Shown: positions 26,297-36,173 of the stretch, in pieces
Numbering within the stretch: the first letter of the stretch is position 1
How the letters are laid out: each line of letters starts with the position of its first letter
Origin: Pseudomonadota bacterium
GTDB taxonomy: Bacteria > Desulfobacterota > Desulfobacteria > Desulfobacterales > RPRI01
Reading direction: 5' to 3'
Assembly: GCA_018901125.1 (NCBI GenBank)
Contig: JAHIFE010000121.1
Location: 1 to 63,876 of the forward strand
DNA: 63,876 nucleotides
Made by a program: the position numbers and the translations under genes
The notes under the pieces: generated by a model
The model's input: the letters and a program-made list of their open reading frames with translations, nothing else
What the model was told of the DNA's origin: nothing
The model's database searches: none

Positions 26297-27394
26297 CTAT
26301 GCTATAGATTCTGCATTCTTGATTATTCTTTCCGATAGTTTTGCTACTTCTTCGAGAAGAACATCCACAAGCATTTCCTGCGGAAATTTCTTTACTACCC
26401 TACCCTTTTTAAAAAGAATGCCTGTTCCGTTACCTCCGGCAACCCCGATATCAGCCTCTTTAGCCTCTCCTGGGCCATTAACAACGCATCCCATAACAGC
26501 AAGCTTTATACTGACAGGGCATAATAAAAGTTCTTTTTCAACACGTTCGACAATTTCAAAAAGGTTTATATTGCATCGGCCGCAGGTCGGGCATGAAATA
26601 ATCTCCGGCCCTCGTTTTCTTATCTCAAGAGCCTTTAAAATTTCATACCCTGCTCTTATCTCTTCAACGGGATCCCTTGTTAAAGAAACCCTGATTGTAT
26701 CTCCGATACCTTCGGCAAGAAGCATCCCTATTCCAAGCGTTGATTTAACAAGGCCGGGAAAAAGAGCTCCGGCTTCTGTCACCCCCACATGAAGAGGAAG
26801 ATCTGTTCTTTGTGATAGAAGTCTGTATGCTTCTACAGTTCGGAATACGTCCGATGCCTTGATTGAAATCTTTATCTCATGAAAATCCAGCGATCTTAAT
26901 ATATCAATATTACGGATTGCGCTTTCAACCATTGCCCCGGGAGTTGCGCCATTGTGTTTTTTCAGCAGATCCTTTTCAAGAGATCCTGCGTTTACTCCGA
27001 TTCTGATCGGTATATTATATTGTTTTGCACAGTCAACAACCTTTTGTATCTTTTTCTTTCCTCCGATATTTCCCGGGTTCAATCTCAAGCCGTCTGCCCC
27101 GGCTTTTGCAGAAGCGATAGCAAGTTGATAATCAAAATGTATGTCGGCTATTAAAGGAATTGAAATACACTTTTTAATTGATGAAATTGCCGCAGCAGAT
27201 TCCTTGTCCGGAACCGCAACTCTTACTATCTCACAGCCGGCCTGTTCAAGACGCTTTATCTGAGCAACCGTTGCTTCGATATCGGATGTGAATGTATTTG
27301 TCATGGACTGCACCGTAATCGGCGACATTCCTCCTACCTTAACACCACCCACAGATACCTGTCGCGTTTCTTTTCGTTGAATCAGAAATGGCAT
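26297..27394 (-). CDS. ispG: 4-hydroxy-3-methylbut-2-enyl diphosphate synthase (IspG/GcpE)
   Basis: A 365-residue [4Fe-4S] enzyme of the MEP isoprenoid pathway, reducing MEcPP to HMBPP. It has the TIM-barrel N-terminus (GVKVGGMSPITVQSMTNT) and the cluster-binding cysteines in SCPTCGRCN plus the C-terminal VMGCVVNGPGEAKEADIGVAG. Length and order match the bacterial two-domain form. Confidence 0.97.
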   Translation of the reverse strand: MPFLIQRKETRQVSVGGVKVGGMSPITVQSMTNTFTSDIEATVAQIKRLEQAGCEIVRVAVPDKESAAAISSIKKCISIPLIADIHFDYQLAIASAKAGADGLRLNPGNIGGKKKIQKVVDCAKQYNIPIRIGVNAGSLEKDLLKKHNGATPGAMVESAIRNIDILRSLDFHEIKISIKASDVFRTVEAYRLLSQRTDLPLHVGVTEAGALFPGLVKSTLGIGMLLAEGIGDTIRVSLTRDPVEEIRAGYEILKALEIRKRGPEIISCPTCGRCNINLFEIVERVEKELLLCPVSIKLAVMGCVVNGPGEAKEADIGVAGGNGTGILFKKGRVVKKFPQEMLVDVLLEEVAKLSERIIKNAESIA

Positions 27395-27438
27395 ATACTA
27401 TCACTGGATATAAATTGTTTCGAATTCATCAAACATTA

Positions 27439-27580
27439 GAGCCAGTTTCAAAACGTCCCATTTTGGCCAATCTCTGCGTTGGGTGAAAATTTTAATCCTC
27501 GAAATACTACATGTATTCCTGCGGTTAAAATTTTCACCCGCCTTGACCTTGACCAAACTGAAACGTTTTGAAAGTGGCTC
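27439..27580 (+). mobile_element. 142-bp MITE-like element, copy C
   Basis: Full copy with GAGCCAGTTTCAAAACGT at the left and GTTTTGAAAGTGGCTC at the right, flanked by a perfect 4-bp duplication ATTA (27,435-27,438 and 27,581-27,584). It ends ten bases from the stop codon of the PHP gene. Confidence 0.92.
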
Positions 27581-27589
27581 ATTAGATAA

Positions 27590-28225
27590 TTATAGAAATA
27601 CCGATGCGTTTTGCTGCATTATGTTAAAATCATCCTCGGTCAAACCTGCGCCACAAACAATTTTTATAGCCTGATTTCTGCCTATCAAATCCGAAGGCTC
27701 ATGAGTATCAGTATTTATTACAAGCTTTGCGCCCGTTTGCAGAGCAAGTTTAGCAACATGCCCATTTGTGAGGCTGTGCCCCTTGCGAGCAGATATTTCA
27801 AGAAGTATTCCTCTTTCTTTTGCCATCAGAACTTCTTCTTCAGTTATCAGTCCCGGATGTGCAAGAATGTTTATGTCCGAATCAAGAGCAGCCCTGTTCG
27901 TACCCGGAGCAACCGGCTCAACTATCGTTTCCCCGTGAACGATTATTATTCTGGCTCCAAGACTGCGTGCTCTTCTTGCGCATTCCGATATAAGCGGCGG
28001 AGGCACATGAGTAAGCTCAATTCCCGGAATAACCTTAATACTCATGAATCTGTTCAGGTCGATTGCAACAGAAACAATTCTTGGAATTATATAATCTATG
28101 TTTGAAGAGTCCCCGTGATCGGTAATTGCTATGCCTTTTAGCCCTGCATCTTCGGCCCTTCGGGCAAGTTCGGAAGGAATTAAAACACCGTCGCTGAAAA
28201 ATGTATGGGTATGAAGATCTATCAC
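27590..28225 (-). CDS. PHP-domain phosphoesterase (histidinol-phosphatase-like)
   Basis: A 211-residue PHP-fold metal-dependent hydrolase. Seen: IDLHTHTFFSDG (motif I, two His), GIAITDHGD (motif II), IPGIELTH (motif III) and the late motif INTDTHEP. The metal ligands are complete. Stand-alone PHP proteins of this size act as histidinol phosphatases or on nucleotide phosphates; the substrate cannot be told. It is in a minus-strand run with the bifunctional nuclease gene 34 bases upstream. Confidence 0.88.
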   Translation of the reverse strand: MIDLHTHTFFSDGVLIPSELARRAEDAGLKGIAITDHGDSSNIDYIIPRIVSVAIDLNRFMSIKVIPGIELTHVPPPLISECARRARSLGARIIIVHGETIVEPVAPGTNRAALDSDINILAHPGLITEEEVLMAKERGILLEISARKGHSLTNGHVAKLALQTGAKLVINTDTHEPSDLIGRNQAIKIVCGAGLTEDDFNIMQQNASVFL

Positions 28226-28259
28226 TTATTTTCTCCTTATATTCCTTTTAGCCCAGCCA

Positions 28260-28757
28260 TCAAACCTTGAATTTACCAAAATCATCTGGAGATAGATTTT
28301 CAAGATAATCGGCCCAAATTTTTCCTTCCTCGCTCGTATCAACCATTTCCGGTTTATCTTCAATTCCCTTCGATTTTTCAATAACCTTGTCATCCAGAAA
28401 AATCGGAGCATCAAAGCGAAGAGCTATTGCAATAGCATCGCTTGGGCGGGAATCCATATCAAAATGACCTGCCTCGGAAACAAAATGTATCCTGGCATAA
28501 TATGTGTTTCCTACCAAATCATATACTTCTATTCTGGATACTTTCACATTCACAAGCTCGACAAAATTTTTAAAAAGATCATGCGTCATAGGACGCTCAA
28601 ACTTGATTTTCTGAAGTGCTGAAGCAATTGATGTTGCTTCAAGCAGTCCAATCCAGATGGGAACTGCATGCTCCCCATCATCTGATTTCAATATTATTAT
28701 CGGCGTATTTGATGCCGGATCCATAGCCAGTCCTGCAATACTTACTTTAAGCAGCAT
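28260..28757 (-). CDS. Bifunctional nuclease family protein (BFN/DUF151)
   Basis: A 165-residue DUF151 protein. The family core is clear: DGEHAVPIWIGLLEATSIA near residues 27-45, RPMTHDLFKN, and the nuclease-associated DSRPSDAIAIALRFDAPIF. Members in plants and bacteria have RNase/DNase activity; here the role is unknown. The C-terminus (about 135-165) holds extra acidic residues. The start overlaps the miaB stop by 11 bases, indicating co-transcription. Confidence 0.92.
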   Translation of the reverse strand: MLLKVSIAGLAMDPASNTPIIILKSDDGEHAVPIWIGLLEATSIASALQKIKFERPMTHDLFKNFVELVNVKVSRIEVYDLVGNTYYARIHFVSEAGHFDMDSRPSDAIAIALRFDAPIFLDDKVIEKSKGIEDKPEMVDTSEEGKIWADYLENLSPDDFGKFKV

Positions 28758-30165
28758 GAGTTTCCTCCTTTTGCGCCTCGAATGGCTTTGGTTTTGTTTT
28801 TACCGGTTTTCCCAGTAGAGAATGTAAAAGTGCTTTTTCAATCTTAACATCAATTATTTTACCTATGGAAATATCATCTTCATGGAAAGAGTTCCCAAAT
28901 GTAAAATTTACAACTTTATTTGTTGATGTTCTTCCTGACCAGTAGATACCTTCGAATTCCTCCTGCCCGCTACCAACATCCTGTTTTTTGCTGAATCCGT
29001 CAACAAGTATAAGCTCATTCGATCCAATAAGAGCCCGGTGTTTCTTTTTAGTATAATATTCCTGAATTTCCAGCAGTTCCCTGAGTCTTATGTTTTTTAT
29101 ATCATCAGTAATTTTATCCGAAAATTTTGCAGCAGGCGCTTTTATCCTGTCTGAATACTGAAAGGTAAAGAGGCTGTCAAATTCCACTTCTTTCACAAGA
29201 TCAATAGTGGCTTTAAAATCATCTTCCGTTTCTCCCGGAAAACCGACAATAACATCTGATGTGATTGCCATATCAGGAGATATTTTTCTAAGTTTATCGA
29301 TCTTCTCAAGATAAAGTTCTCTTGTATATTTCCTGTTCATTCTCTTTAAGATATTATTGGAACCTGATTGAACCGGCAGATGTATATGATTGCACAATTT
29401 TTCAAGATCCCTGAAAGCAAATATGAGCTCTTCTGAAAGATCCTTAGGATGAGAAGTAGTAAAACGAACTCTATAAAGGCCGTCTATTTCACTTACAAGC
29501 TTAAGAAGTTTGGGGAAAGAGCAAAGGCCTTCTTTCGTTCCGTAACTATTCACATTCTGGCCCAGAAGAGTTACCTCCTGCATTCCTGTATCAACAAGCC
29601 CCCTGATTTCATTTATAATATTATCCGGTTTCCTGCTCATTTCAGGGCCTCTCACATGGGGGACCACACAGTAAGTACAGTAATTGTCACATCCGCGCAT
29701 AATAGTTACAAATCCTGTAGCCCCGCCGTTAGTAATCGGTGAGCCAGCGGATGGAAACTCCAGGATCTCATTATCCATCTCAACATCTGATATTCTGCGT
29801 CTTTTTGTTGAAATGTTCAGGATATGTTCCGGTAACCTTTTTAAGGCATGAGTACCAAAAACAAGGTCAATATATGAAAAGCGTTCAAGAATTTTTCTGC
29901 CTTCCTGCTGTGCTACACAACCTCCTACACAAATGATAAGACCTGGCTTTTTTCTTTTCAGAACAGCAAGGCGGCCGAAAAAGCTGAAGGCTTTCTGCTC
30001 TGCTTTTTCTCTTATAGCACAAGTATTTACGATAATAAGATCTGCTGCATCCAAAGACTCGGATAACTCATATCCTAAAGGAGTTAACTGACTAATTATC
30101 TGCTGCGAATCATAAACATTCATCTGGCAGCCGAAAGTGTTAATATATAGGTATTTTTTATCCAT
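28747..30165 (-). CDS. miaB: tRNA-2-methylthio-N6-dimethylallyladenosine synthase MiaB
   Basis: A 472-residue radical-SAM methylthiotransferase modifying A37 of tRNAs. Seen: the N-terminal UPF0004 domain (YINTFGCQMNVYDS), the radical SAM site CDNYCTYCVVPHVRGPE, VTLLGQNVNSYG, and the C-terminal TRAM domain. The three N-terminal cysteines of the second cluster are present (C in GCQMN, NTCAIR, GGCVAQQ). The start at 30,165 is the one that begins MDKKYLYINTFG; longer readings run through an SPLIPLWQRG-type repeat. Confidence 0.96.
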   Translation of the reverse strand: MDKKYLYINTFGCQMNVYDSQQIISQLTPLGYELSESLDAADLIIVNTCAIREKAEQKAFSFFGRLAVLKRKKPGLIICVGGCVAQQEGRKILERFSYIDLVFGTHALKRLPEHILNISTKRRRISDVEMDNEILEFPSAGSPITNGGATGFVTIMRGCDNYCTYCVVPHVRGPEMSRKPDNIINEIRGLVDTGMQEVTLLGQNVNSYGTKEGLCSFPKLLKLVSEIDGLYRVRFTTSHPKDLSEELIFAFRDLEKLCNHIHLPVQSGSNNILKRMNRKYTRELYLEKIDKLRKISPDMAITSDVIVGFPGETEDDFKATIDLVKEVEFDSLFTFQYSDRIKAPAAKFSDKITDDIKNIRLRELLEIQEYYTKKKHRALIGSNELILVDGFSKKQDVGSGQEEFEGIYWSGRTSTNKVVNFTFGNSFHEDDISIGKIIDVKIEKALLHSLLGKPVKTKPKPFEAQKEETHAA

Positions 30166-30172
30166 TCTTATC

Positions 30173-30430
30173 TTAATTTTCTTTAATTTCCCCCTTTGCC
30201 AAAGGGGAATTAATGGGGATTTTATATTCTTCAATCCAAATATTTTTCCCAAGATCCTGCAAAACCGCATCGACTTCATTTTCACAGCCGGGAGGAATAC
30301 GAAACATTACGATTCCATTAAACCGGTCCACAGTAGTAATAATGGCAATCCCGTCGTATGCCTCAAAAATAAATCTCAGAAAAGATATATTTTTTCTTTC
30401 AATCCGATAATATCTCTTTGTAATTTCCAA
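30173..30430 (-). CDS. DUF4911 domain protein
   Basis: An 85-residue protein of the DUF4911 family, usually found just upstream of miaB in deltaproteobacteria, as here (7 bases). Seen: FLRFIFEAYDGIAIITTVDR and the FRIPPGCENEVDAVLQDL motif. The start codon is TTG. The last dozen residues (INSPLAKGEIKEN) are encoded by an intergenic repeat (CCCCTTTGCCAAAGGGG). Function is unknown. Confidence 0.75.
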   Translation of the reverse strand: MEITKRYYRIERKNISFLRFIFEAYDGIAIITTVDRFNGIVMFRIPPGCENEVDAVLQDLGKNIWIEEYKIPINSPLAKGEIKEN

Positions 30431-30526
30431 TATAATTCTCTAAATAATTCTGATATAAAATAATATGTATTATACATGCAAAAAACCCGAATTGCACCAA
30501 ATAAATGTTACCCAAGTGAGCATGGC

Positions 30527-33500
30527 CTATCGGCTTTCTACGCTTTTAATCAGCTCATTAGCGATATTAGGACTTTCAATGCGCATGATGCTTTCCTGAG
30601 CGCTGCCGTAACTCAAAAGATTGATACTTCCATACCATACGATTTTTTGATCCATGATTGCAAATTTTTGATGAATATTGGATTTAAGGACAATACTTAT
30701 GTCATTTCTTTTCAACAGATCCAGTATCCTTCTTAAGACATTCCGATCTTTTTCTTTAAAATCCTCAACCGGTCTGGTTATTACAATTACCCTGATTTTT
30801 TTATCAAACGCAATTTTAAGATATTGTATCATTTGCAAAGTGCGTCTTTCCCTGACAAACGGGCTCACTATTATAATTTCTTTTTTCACACAGTTCATAT
30901 CATTGCCAAAAACAGGTAAAAAATTATCCTTGTCAAAAATAATATCCAATGATGCGGATTCGATGTCCTCGCCTTTTGCTTTATATCCCATTAAAGCATA
31001 ACCGGAAAGCCGTTTTTGATACATTCTTTCGAGCATTTTTACATGGATATCTACATAATCATAGATCATCACCTCCCTTTTATTTTCATACAGGCGATGA
31101 AGCCTTCCGGCATATTGCTGCAGAGTGCCCTTCCATGATATAGGCATGGCTAAGAATAACGTATCAAGACGCGGTTCGTCAAAACCTTCGCCGATAAAAG
31201 AACCGGTTGCTACTATAATTATATTCTTATCTGCAGAAATATCGGCAATAGACTTAAAGATCTCCCTGGTCGTCTTTGTGCCCATTCCTCCCATCAGGGT
31301 AATAGCATCCGGAATTTCTTCTCTTATTTTTTTAGAAAGCATTTCAACGTGAGCCGTTCTTAAAGATAGAATAATACAGTTTCTGCCTTGCCTATAGTTG
31401 TTTAGCACGTCTTCAACAATTTGTTGATTCCGAAAATCATTATCAACAATTCCCGAATATAATTCCTGAATAGAAATATCTTTTCCATTACTATCCAAAG
31501 GCATTCTCATAGATGTAAATCGTGGGATGATATAATGATCAAAAGGTCTTTTCTCCGCCTGTATTTTAGGATTATCGCGATATCGTATCGGGCCGCAATG
31601 CATAAGAAGTATCGGGTGATGCCCATCTTTTCGTGTAGGTGTTGCCGTAAGGCCATAAACATATTTAGCATCCGTTGTTTTTAAAATATTTTCATAGTTG
31701 AAAGCCGGAGCATGATGACACTCATCGGCAATGATCATACCATAGTTTTTGACACAATCCTTGACTTCTCCCAGTCGGCTTAATGATTGCATAACAGCGA
31801 TATCCACAATACCGCTCATGGTATTTCTTCCCGCACCCAGCTGACCGATCATACTTATTTTTTTCTTTCTGCCCTTTTTCTTGCCGGTTATATTACTCAT
31901 TTCCGGCACGGTTTCATTTATGAGCCAATTGCAAAACGTCCCATTTTGGCCGATCTCTGCGTTGGGCTCAAATTTTAATCCTCGAAATACTCCATGTATT
32001 CCTGTGGTTAAAATTTTCGCCCGCCTTGACCTTGACCAAACTGAAACGTTTTGAAACTGGCTCTTATGATTAAAAATTGTGCTAATCTATCATTCCATTG
32101 TGACAGCAAACTGATCTTATCCACAAGTATTAGCGTATTTACTTTTCTTTCGGCTATCAACTTAATGGCCACAACTGTTTTTCCAAAGGCTGTTGTACCG
32201 GACAGTATTCCTGTATCATGCTGCAGAAGTTGCTCAAGGGCAAGGGATTGCTCATCTCGCAGTTGACCGTTGAATTCTACAGATATTGTTTTGCCGTGAT
32301 TAGTTTTATCAATAAAATGAACATCAACTCCGAATTGTTCAAATTCGGAAATAAGATCAATTTCACATCCTCTTGGTAAGCACAGATAATTTGTTGTTTC
32401 ATCTGCACAAGAAATCACTCTTGGATGTCCATAGGTTGATAATCGCATAGCCTGTTGCCTGAAAAACATTGGATTCTTAAAAGAAGCTAACCTCTTTAAA
32501 TGATTCAAAGCCCTTTGTGAGATAGCAGCTTTTGGAACAAACAGCATATTTGCTTTAACGATTTCGATTTGTTTCGGGAAATCAGCTTGTTGCAGGTTGG
32601 CTTTTTGTGCTTCCCAAGGTTTTTGCGTTTCCTCTTCATCAATTTTTAACATACCCAGTTCATGTCCACGGCAAAGCTTTGAAATGAGATTTTCAATTGT
32701 ATTTTCAGAAATCTTTTGAATTGATGACAAAAATGCCCATTGATCGGAATAGGATTCAAACCTTTCATTTACAAATTCGCTATTGTTGTTTCCCCTTGCC
32801 ACCTTCTGGAATGGAAGAGCTATCAGATTTCCAAAACCGCCTTTGGGCATTGTGTCCTGGTTGGGAAACAATCTATCATATGATTTGAAACGGATTTCAT
32901 ACCTTTTACTCATGGAATAGGTCAGAAGGGATGTGCCGAACTTTCTGGCCATGGCAGCCGACAACCGATTTTCGAAGAAGAGCCATACATGTCCGCCATT
33001 ACCGGATTGTGATCGCTCCACAGCTATATGAATATTAAACTCGGTACAAACCTCTCTTAAAATCGAGATATCCTTTTGCCAATCTGCTTCATCAAAATCC
33101 ATTGCCAGAAAGTGGCATGTTTCATCAGGTAGCATTGGATAGATGCCTGCAACGATATTTCCTCTTAAATGATCTTCTATGACATGTTCATCCAAATTGG
33201 CATATGATTTATTGACGCATTTATCACACGAAACCTTTGGCTTGCCGCATAACCCTGCCTGCCATTGATTCAGGCAAACCGGCGAATATCCAGATGTTGC
33301 CTTCTTTTTGTTTTCCCACCGGGTAGCATAAACATCATCACGGCCTTTAAAAAGTAACATGAAGAGTTTGATTTTGGAAATAGAATCAGACGCGTTGTTT
33401 ACATTAAAGAATGAGGTTTCGTCATGTAATTTGTCGTCGGGTATAGTATTTTCTTCTGAGACATATTTTGTAATATTTACTTTGGCGTGCTCGAAATCGG

Positions 33501-33600
33501 TTACACCAAGCTGTGCTTTCAAACTTTTATTTTCTTCTGTTAAATGTTTATGTTCATTTAATAAAAGATTATACTTTTCAAACAACTCATCATAATTCAT
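30527..33600 (-). pseudogene. TOTE-type primase-helicase-PLD nuclease, split by a 142-bp element
   Basis: One reading frame of about 975 codons broken by an insertion at 31,918-32,067. N-terminal part (33,600-32,064): coiled coil, archaeo-eukaryotic primase domain as in TOTE conflict systems with catalytic FLAMDFDEADW and SQSGNGGHVWLFF, a CxxC zinc region (CLNQWQAGLCGKPKVSC), then helicase Walker A SGTTAFGKTVVA. C-terminal part (31,917-30,527): Walker B IIADECHHAP, VYGLTATPTRKDG, the QQYAGRLHR motif VI, and a PLD nuclease with HQKFAIMD ... GSINLLSYGS. Joining at the duplicated ATAA gives FLIINETVPEM in frame. As it stands, the first part ends in the element after SFKTFQFGQGQGGRKF, so the helicase lacks motifs II-VI and the protein is inactive. 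Confidence 0.9.
31922..32063 (+). mobile_element. 142-bp MITE-like element, copy D, disrupting the TOTE gene
   Basis: Full copy beginning GAGCCAATTGCAAAACGTCC and ending GTTTTGAAACTGGCTC, flanked by a perfect 4-bp duplication TTAT (31,918-31,921 and 32,064-32,067). Insertion adds 146 bp, shifting the frame and placing a stop inside the element. Confidence 0.95.
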
Positions 33601-33645
33601 ATTATTCTGGAAACATATCATGTGATTGAAATCATTTTATTTATC

Positions 33646-33714
33646 CCGCTATTTTTATAATTTAAGTGCCGCTATTTTACAAGATTTATTACCGCTATAT
33701 TTATAAAATTGCTG
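33646..33714. repeat. Three 23-bp direct repeats upstream of the TOTE gene
   Basis: CCGCTATTTTTATAA, CCGCTATTTTACAAG and CCGCTATATTTATAA begin at 33,646, 33,669 and 33,692, exactly 23 bp apart. The array lies 46 bases before the start of the TOTE gene. Regular spacing near two helical turns suggests a protein-binding array (operator); its function is inferred. Confidence 0.7.
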
Positions 33715-33841
33715 CTCATCCGGATGTATTTGAATGATCTGGGATCTGGCCTCCGGTTATAGCTTTAGCCCGGATTGTGCATTTAAAGAAAGTTTGAAGT
33801 TAGAATAGGTATATACGTCATACTCCTATGTAATCATACGA

Positions 33842-33976
33842 TTACTTTCTCATTGGTATTGCAATTTCGTTCCAGGTTAATCCGGAATAAACCGATTGAC
33901 AACTAAGCGAATTACCATATAATTTAAGCTGGTCTGGATGAATGCATAATAAGCACGTCTGGCATAAATAATTCAT
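33842..33976 (-). CDS. Possible small cysteine-rich ORF between fic and the TOTE gene
   Basis: A 44-residue reading frame, MNYLCQTCLLCIHPDQLKLY at its start, with a CxxCxxC cluster. The same frame stays open upstream to about 34,079, just after the fic stop, where ATG-CTC-TGA occurs. It could be a short gene, or the tail of a longer gene lost by a stop at the start. No family is recognised and there is no clear ribosome site. An inverted repeat, GTAATC-ATAC-GATTAC, covers its stop codon (33,830-33,845). The rest of the 33,601-34,083 gap holds only the 23-bp repeats. Confidence 0.3.
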   Translation of the reverse strand: MNYLCQTCLLCIHPDQLKLYGNSLSCQSVYSGLTWNEIAIPMRK

Positions 33977-34083
33977 AAACGATACGCGTGGATTTGCCTC
34001 CGTTGCCCGACCTGCTAAAAATGGTTCTTGAAGGTAGTCCAGATTACCAGTAACTTCGAGTATTCTATCCCGAAATCAGAGCA

Positions 34084-35616
34084 TTATCCGTTGCCTTCGC
34101 TGGTGTTTCCGTAAGCAAATTTCACGGCTTTTTCCATTTTATCAATTTCTTCATCCGATAGAAAATCAAAGTGGCTTAAGCGTTTTCGTGCGGAGAGCCG
34201 CCCATTGTTTTGAAGACAAGCGCGAATGAAGAGATCGATTTGCCGGTCTGGTATATCTACGATTTCCTGGATGGCTTTTTTTGTTTTGTCATAGTTAGCC
34301 AAAAATGCCAATTCTCCGGCAAGTTCCGTATCAATGGTTTTATTTATGAAACGGAAAAGCGCTTCTACCTGTGGGGTCATATCGATATAGCGGTACAATA
34401 TGCCGGTGTCATTATGAACTGTCATACGGCCATCTTCGTCGATTGAGTATTCCACAAGGGGCATGATCTGTTGAGAGAATGCTTCTAAAGAAGCGTCGTA
34501 GTCGGCCGGATTATTCAGCATGGATGCTGAGATGGGGAATATAATGCCCTCTGGTGTAAAGCCTCGTCGGGAAAGAATATTGTGAATCAGGAAGCGGTGG
34601 ATGCGCCCATTGCCATCTTCGAACGGGTGCATAAAAACGAATCCATATGCGATGGCTGCGGCATGAATCACCGGCGGCACATCTCCGCTGCCCATACGAT
34701 CGTGGGCAGCTGTGAGACCTTCCATAAGGTTGGCCAGATCTTCAGGTTTAGGGCATACAAAGTGGATTATTTCTTTATGCCAGGCGACTGTCTCACCGAC
34801 GTAAGTTTGATCTAAGCGGTAATCAGAATCGTAAAATCGCTCATCGACAATGCTGTTTTGAATCCTGATTAATTGCGCTTTCTCACAAAAGTCTTCTTGT
34901 CCGGCCAGTTGAAGCAGCATCACAAACCGCTCGGCACGTGTCGATTTAGGTTTGATATGCTCTATTTCAAAGGATGATTTCGTCTCCTTGCTGTAAAGAT
35001 ACCCAAGCGCACGCTTCAATAATTCCGGCGAATAACCTGACATTACTATCCGGCATCGTTCTGGTAAGTCGGCCGCTTCGAAGACGAGAAGTGTATCGGT
35101 GCGGCGAATCATCGGACAAAATCGTTTGTCCCCCAGTAAATTGTCGTTGATACGTTGACGTCGAATTTGACGGACTTTGCTAACCGTGTAATATTCACCC
35201 GGTTCGAGCAGATCGATATAGTTTCCCTGCTTCAGGTCACCGAGCGGGAGTGTTGTCCCTGTCAGGAACTCATACAAGAACCATATTCGTCTGGCGTACT
35301 TGCCGGTAGGCTTGGAACGGATATATTCAAGGAGTTCATCCTTCACCGCCTTTTGAAATAACTCTGCAAGAATCAAAAGATTTGTCCCGTCATATTTGAG
35401 CGCGAATTCAAGATAATCTCCCAGTGTATCCCCAGGCCAGTATCTGAATGGGTAGATCTCCTCGACTATACCTCTGCTTGAGTCTGTCCGGTGGATTCCA
35501 CTGGTTGTTACCAGTGATTTATGCCAGTTTGGAATGACATCGAGATCATAACGCTCTACGAGCGCCGCATACCCTACGACTTTGTATGTCGATTTTTCCT
35601 GCTCATTTTCAGCCAT
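34084..35616 (-). CDS. Fic family protein
   Basis: A 510-residue Fic protein, expected to transfer AMP or another phosphate-containing group to target proteins. The Fic core motif is intact: HPFEDGNGRIHRFLIHNIL near residue 355. The N-terminal 150 residues (YKVVGYAALVERYDLDVIPN) and the C-terminal winged-helix-like part match the long, stand-alone Fic class, not the short toxin class. The ATG at 35,616 is chosen because GGAGGA precedes it directly (35,621-35,626); an upstream ATG at 35,670 has no such site. Targets are unknown. Confidence 0.9.
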   Translation of the reverse strand: MAENEQEKSTYKVVGYAALVERYDLDVIPNWHKSLVTTSGIHRTDSSRGIVEEIYPFRYWPGDTLGDYLEFALKYDGTNLLILAELFQKAVKDELLEYIRSKPTGKYARRIWFLYEFLTGTTLPLGDLKQGNYIDLLEPGEYYTVSKVRQIRRQRINDNLLGDKRFCPMIRRTDTLLVFEAADLPERCRIVMSGYSPELLKRALGYLYSKETKSSFEIEHIKPKSTRAERFVMLLQLAGQEDFCEKAQLIRIQNSIVDERFYDSDYRLDQTYVGETVAWHKEIIHFVCPKPEDLANLMEGLTAAHDRMGSGDVPPVIHAAAIAYGFVFMHPFEDGNGRIHRFLIHNILSRRGFTPEGIIFPISASMLNNPADYDASLEAFSQQIMPLVEYSIDEDGRMTVHNDTGILYRYIDMTPQVEALFRFINKTIDTELAGELAFLANYDKTKKAIQEIVDIPDRQIDLFIRACLQNNGRLSARKRLSHFDFLSDEEIDKMEKAVKFAYGNTSEGNG

Positions 35617-36173
35617 GACTTCCTCCGGAAAAATGATTACGATACGAGAATTATCGTTATATTCCGACATAAGTCAAGAAATATTATTACAGAATTAAAA
35701 TGAATTTCAACCCCCGCGTTATTGAAACGGGGTTTGAAGTTCTATGGTTCTGATCATTCAATGCTATAAGAATCTATACTTGCTTCCTGTAAGTGATAAA
35801 TTGGTATTTTTCGTTTCTATAGTAGATTTCAAACACAAATCATGATAATGAATTACAAAATTAAAAAGGTTTGATAATAAATTTAGTTCCATTTTGAATA
35901 ACACCAGTCCATAAATTTCAAAAAATGTATAGATGAACTTCTTGATGTGGGACATAAGAGCCAAAAGTGGGCTTGACCCCATGTTCTTTACACTAATATC
36001 CATATTTGCATATTAGTCCCTGAGTGGGATGTGAATATTTTCAACAAATACGGCAAGTTAGTTTGTTGTTGGCTACAAGAAGGCCTTATGGTAGCCATCG
36101 CAATATCCGTTCAGATAATAACTGGTTATGGTAAGTGAAACATTACCTGGTAGCTAAGATTGGAGAAATGATA
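35617..36173. other. Gene-poor stretch with small hairpins
   Basis: No convincing gene. A minus-strand 79-codon frame (35,764-36,003) has no recognisable family and no ribosome site. Two hairpins stand out: AACCCC / GGGGTT arms at about 35,710-35,736 and CAACAAA / TTTGTTG at about 36,040-36,067. Both have AAC ... GTT ends. Confidence 0.4.

Noticed and set aside
35764-36003. 79-codon minus-strand frame
   Set aside because: No ribosome site or family; the translation looks like random AT-rich sequence.
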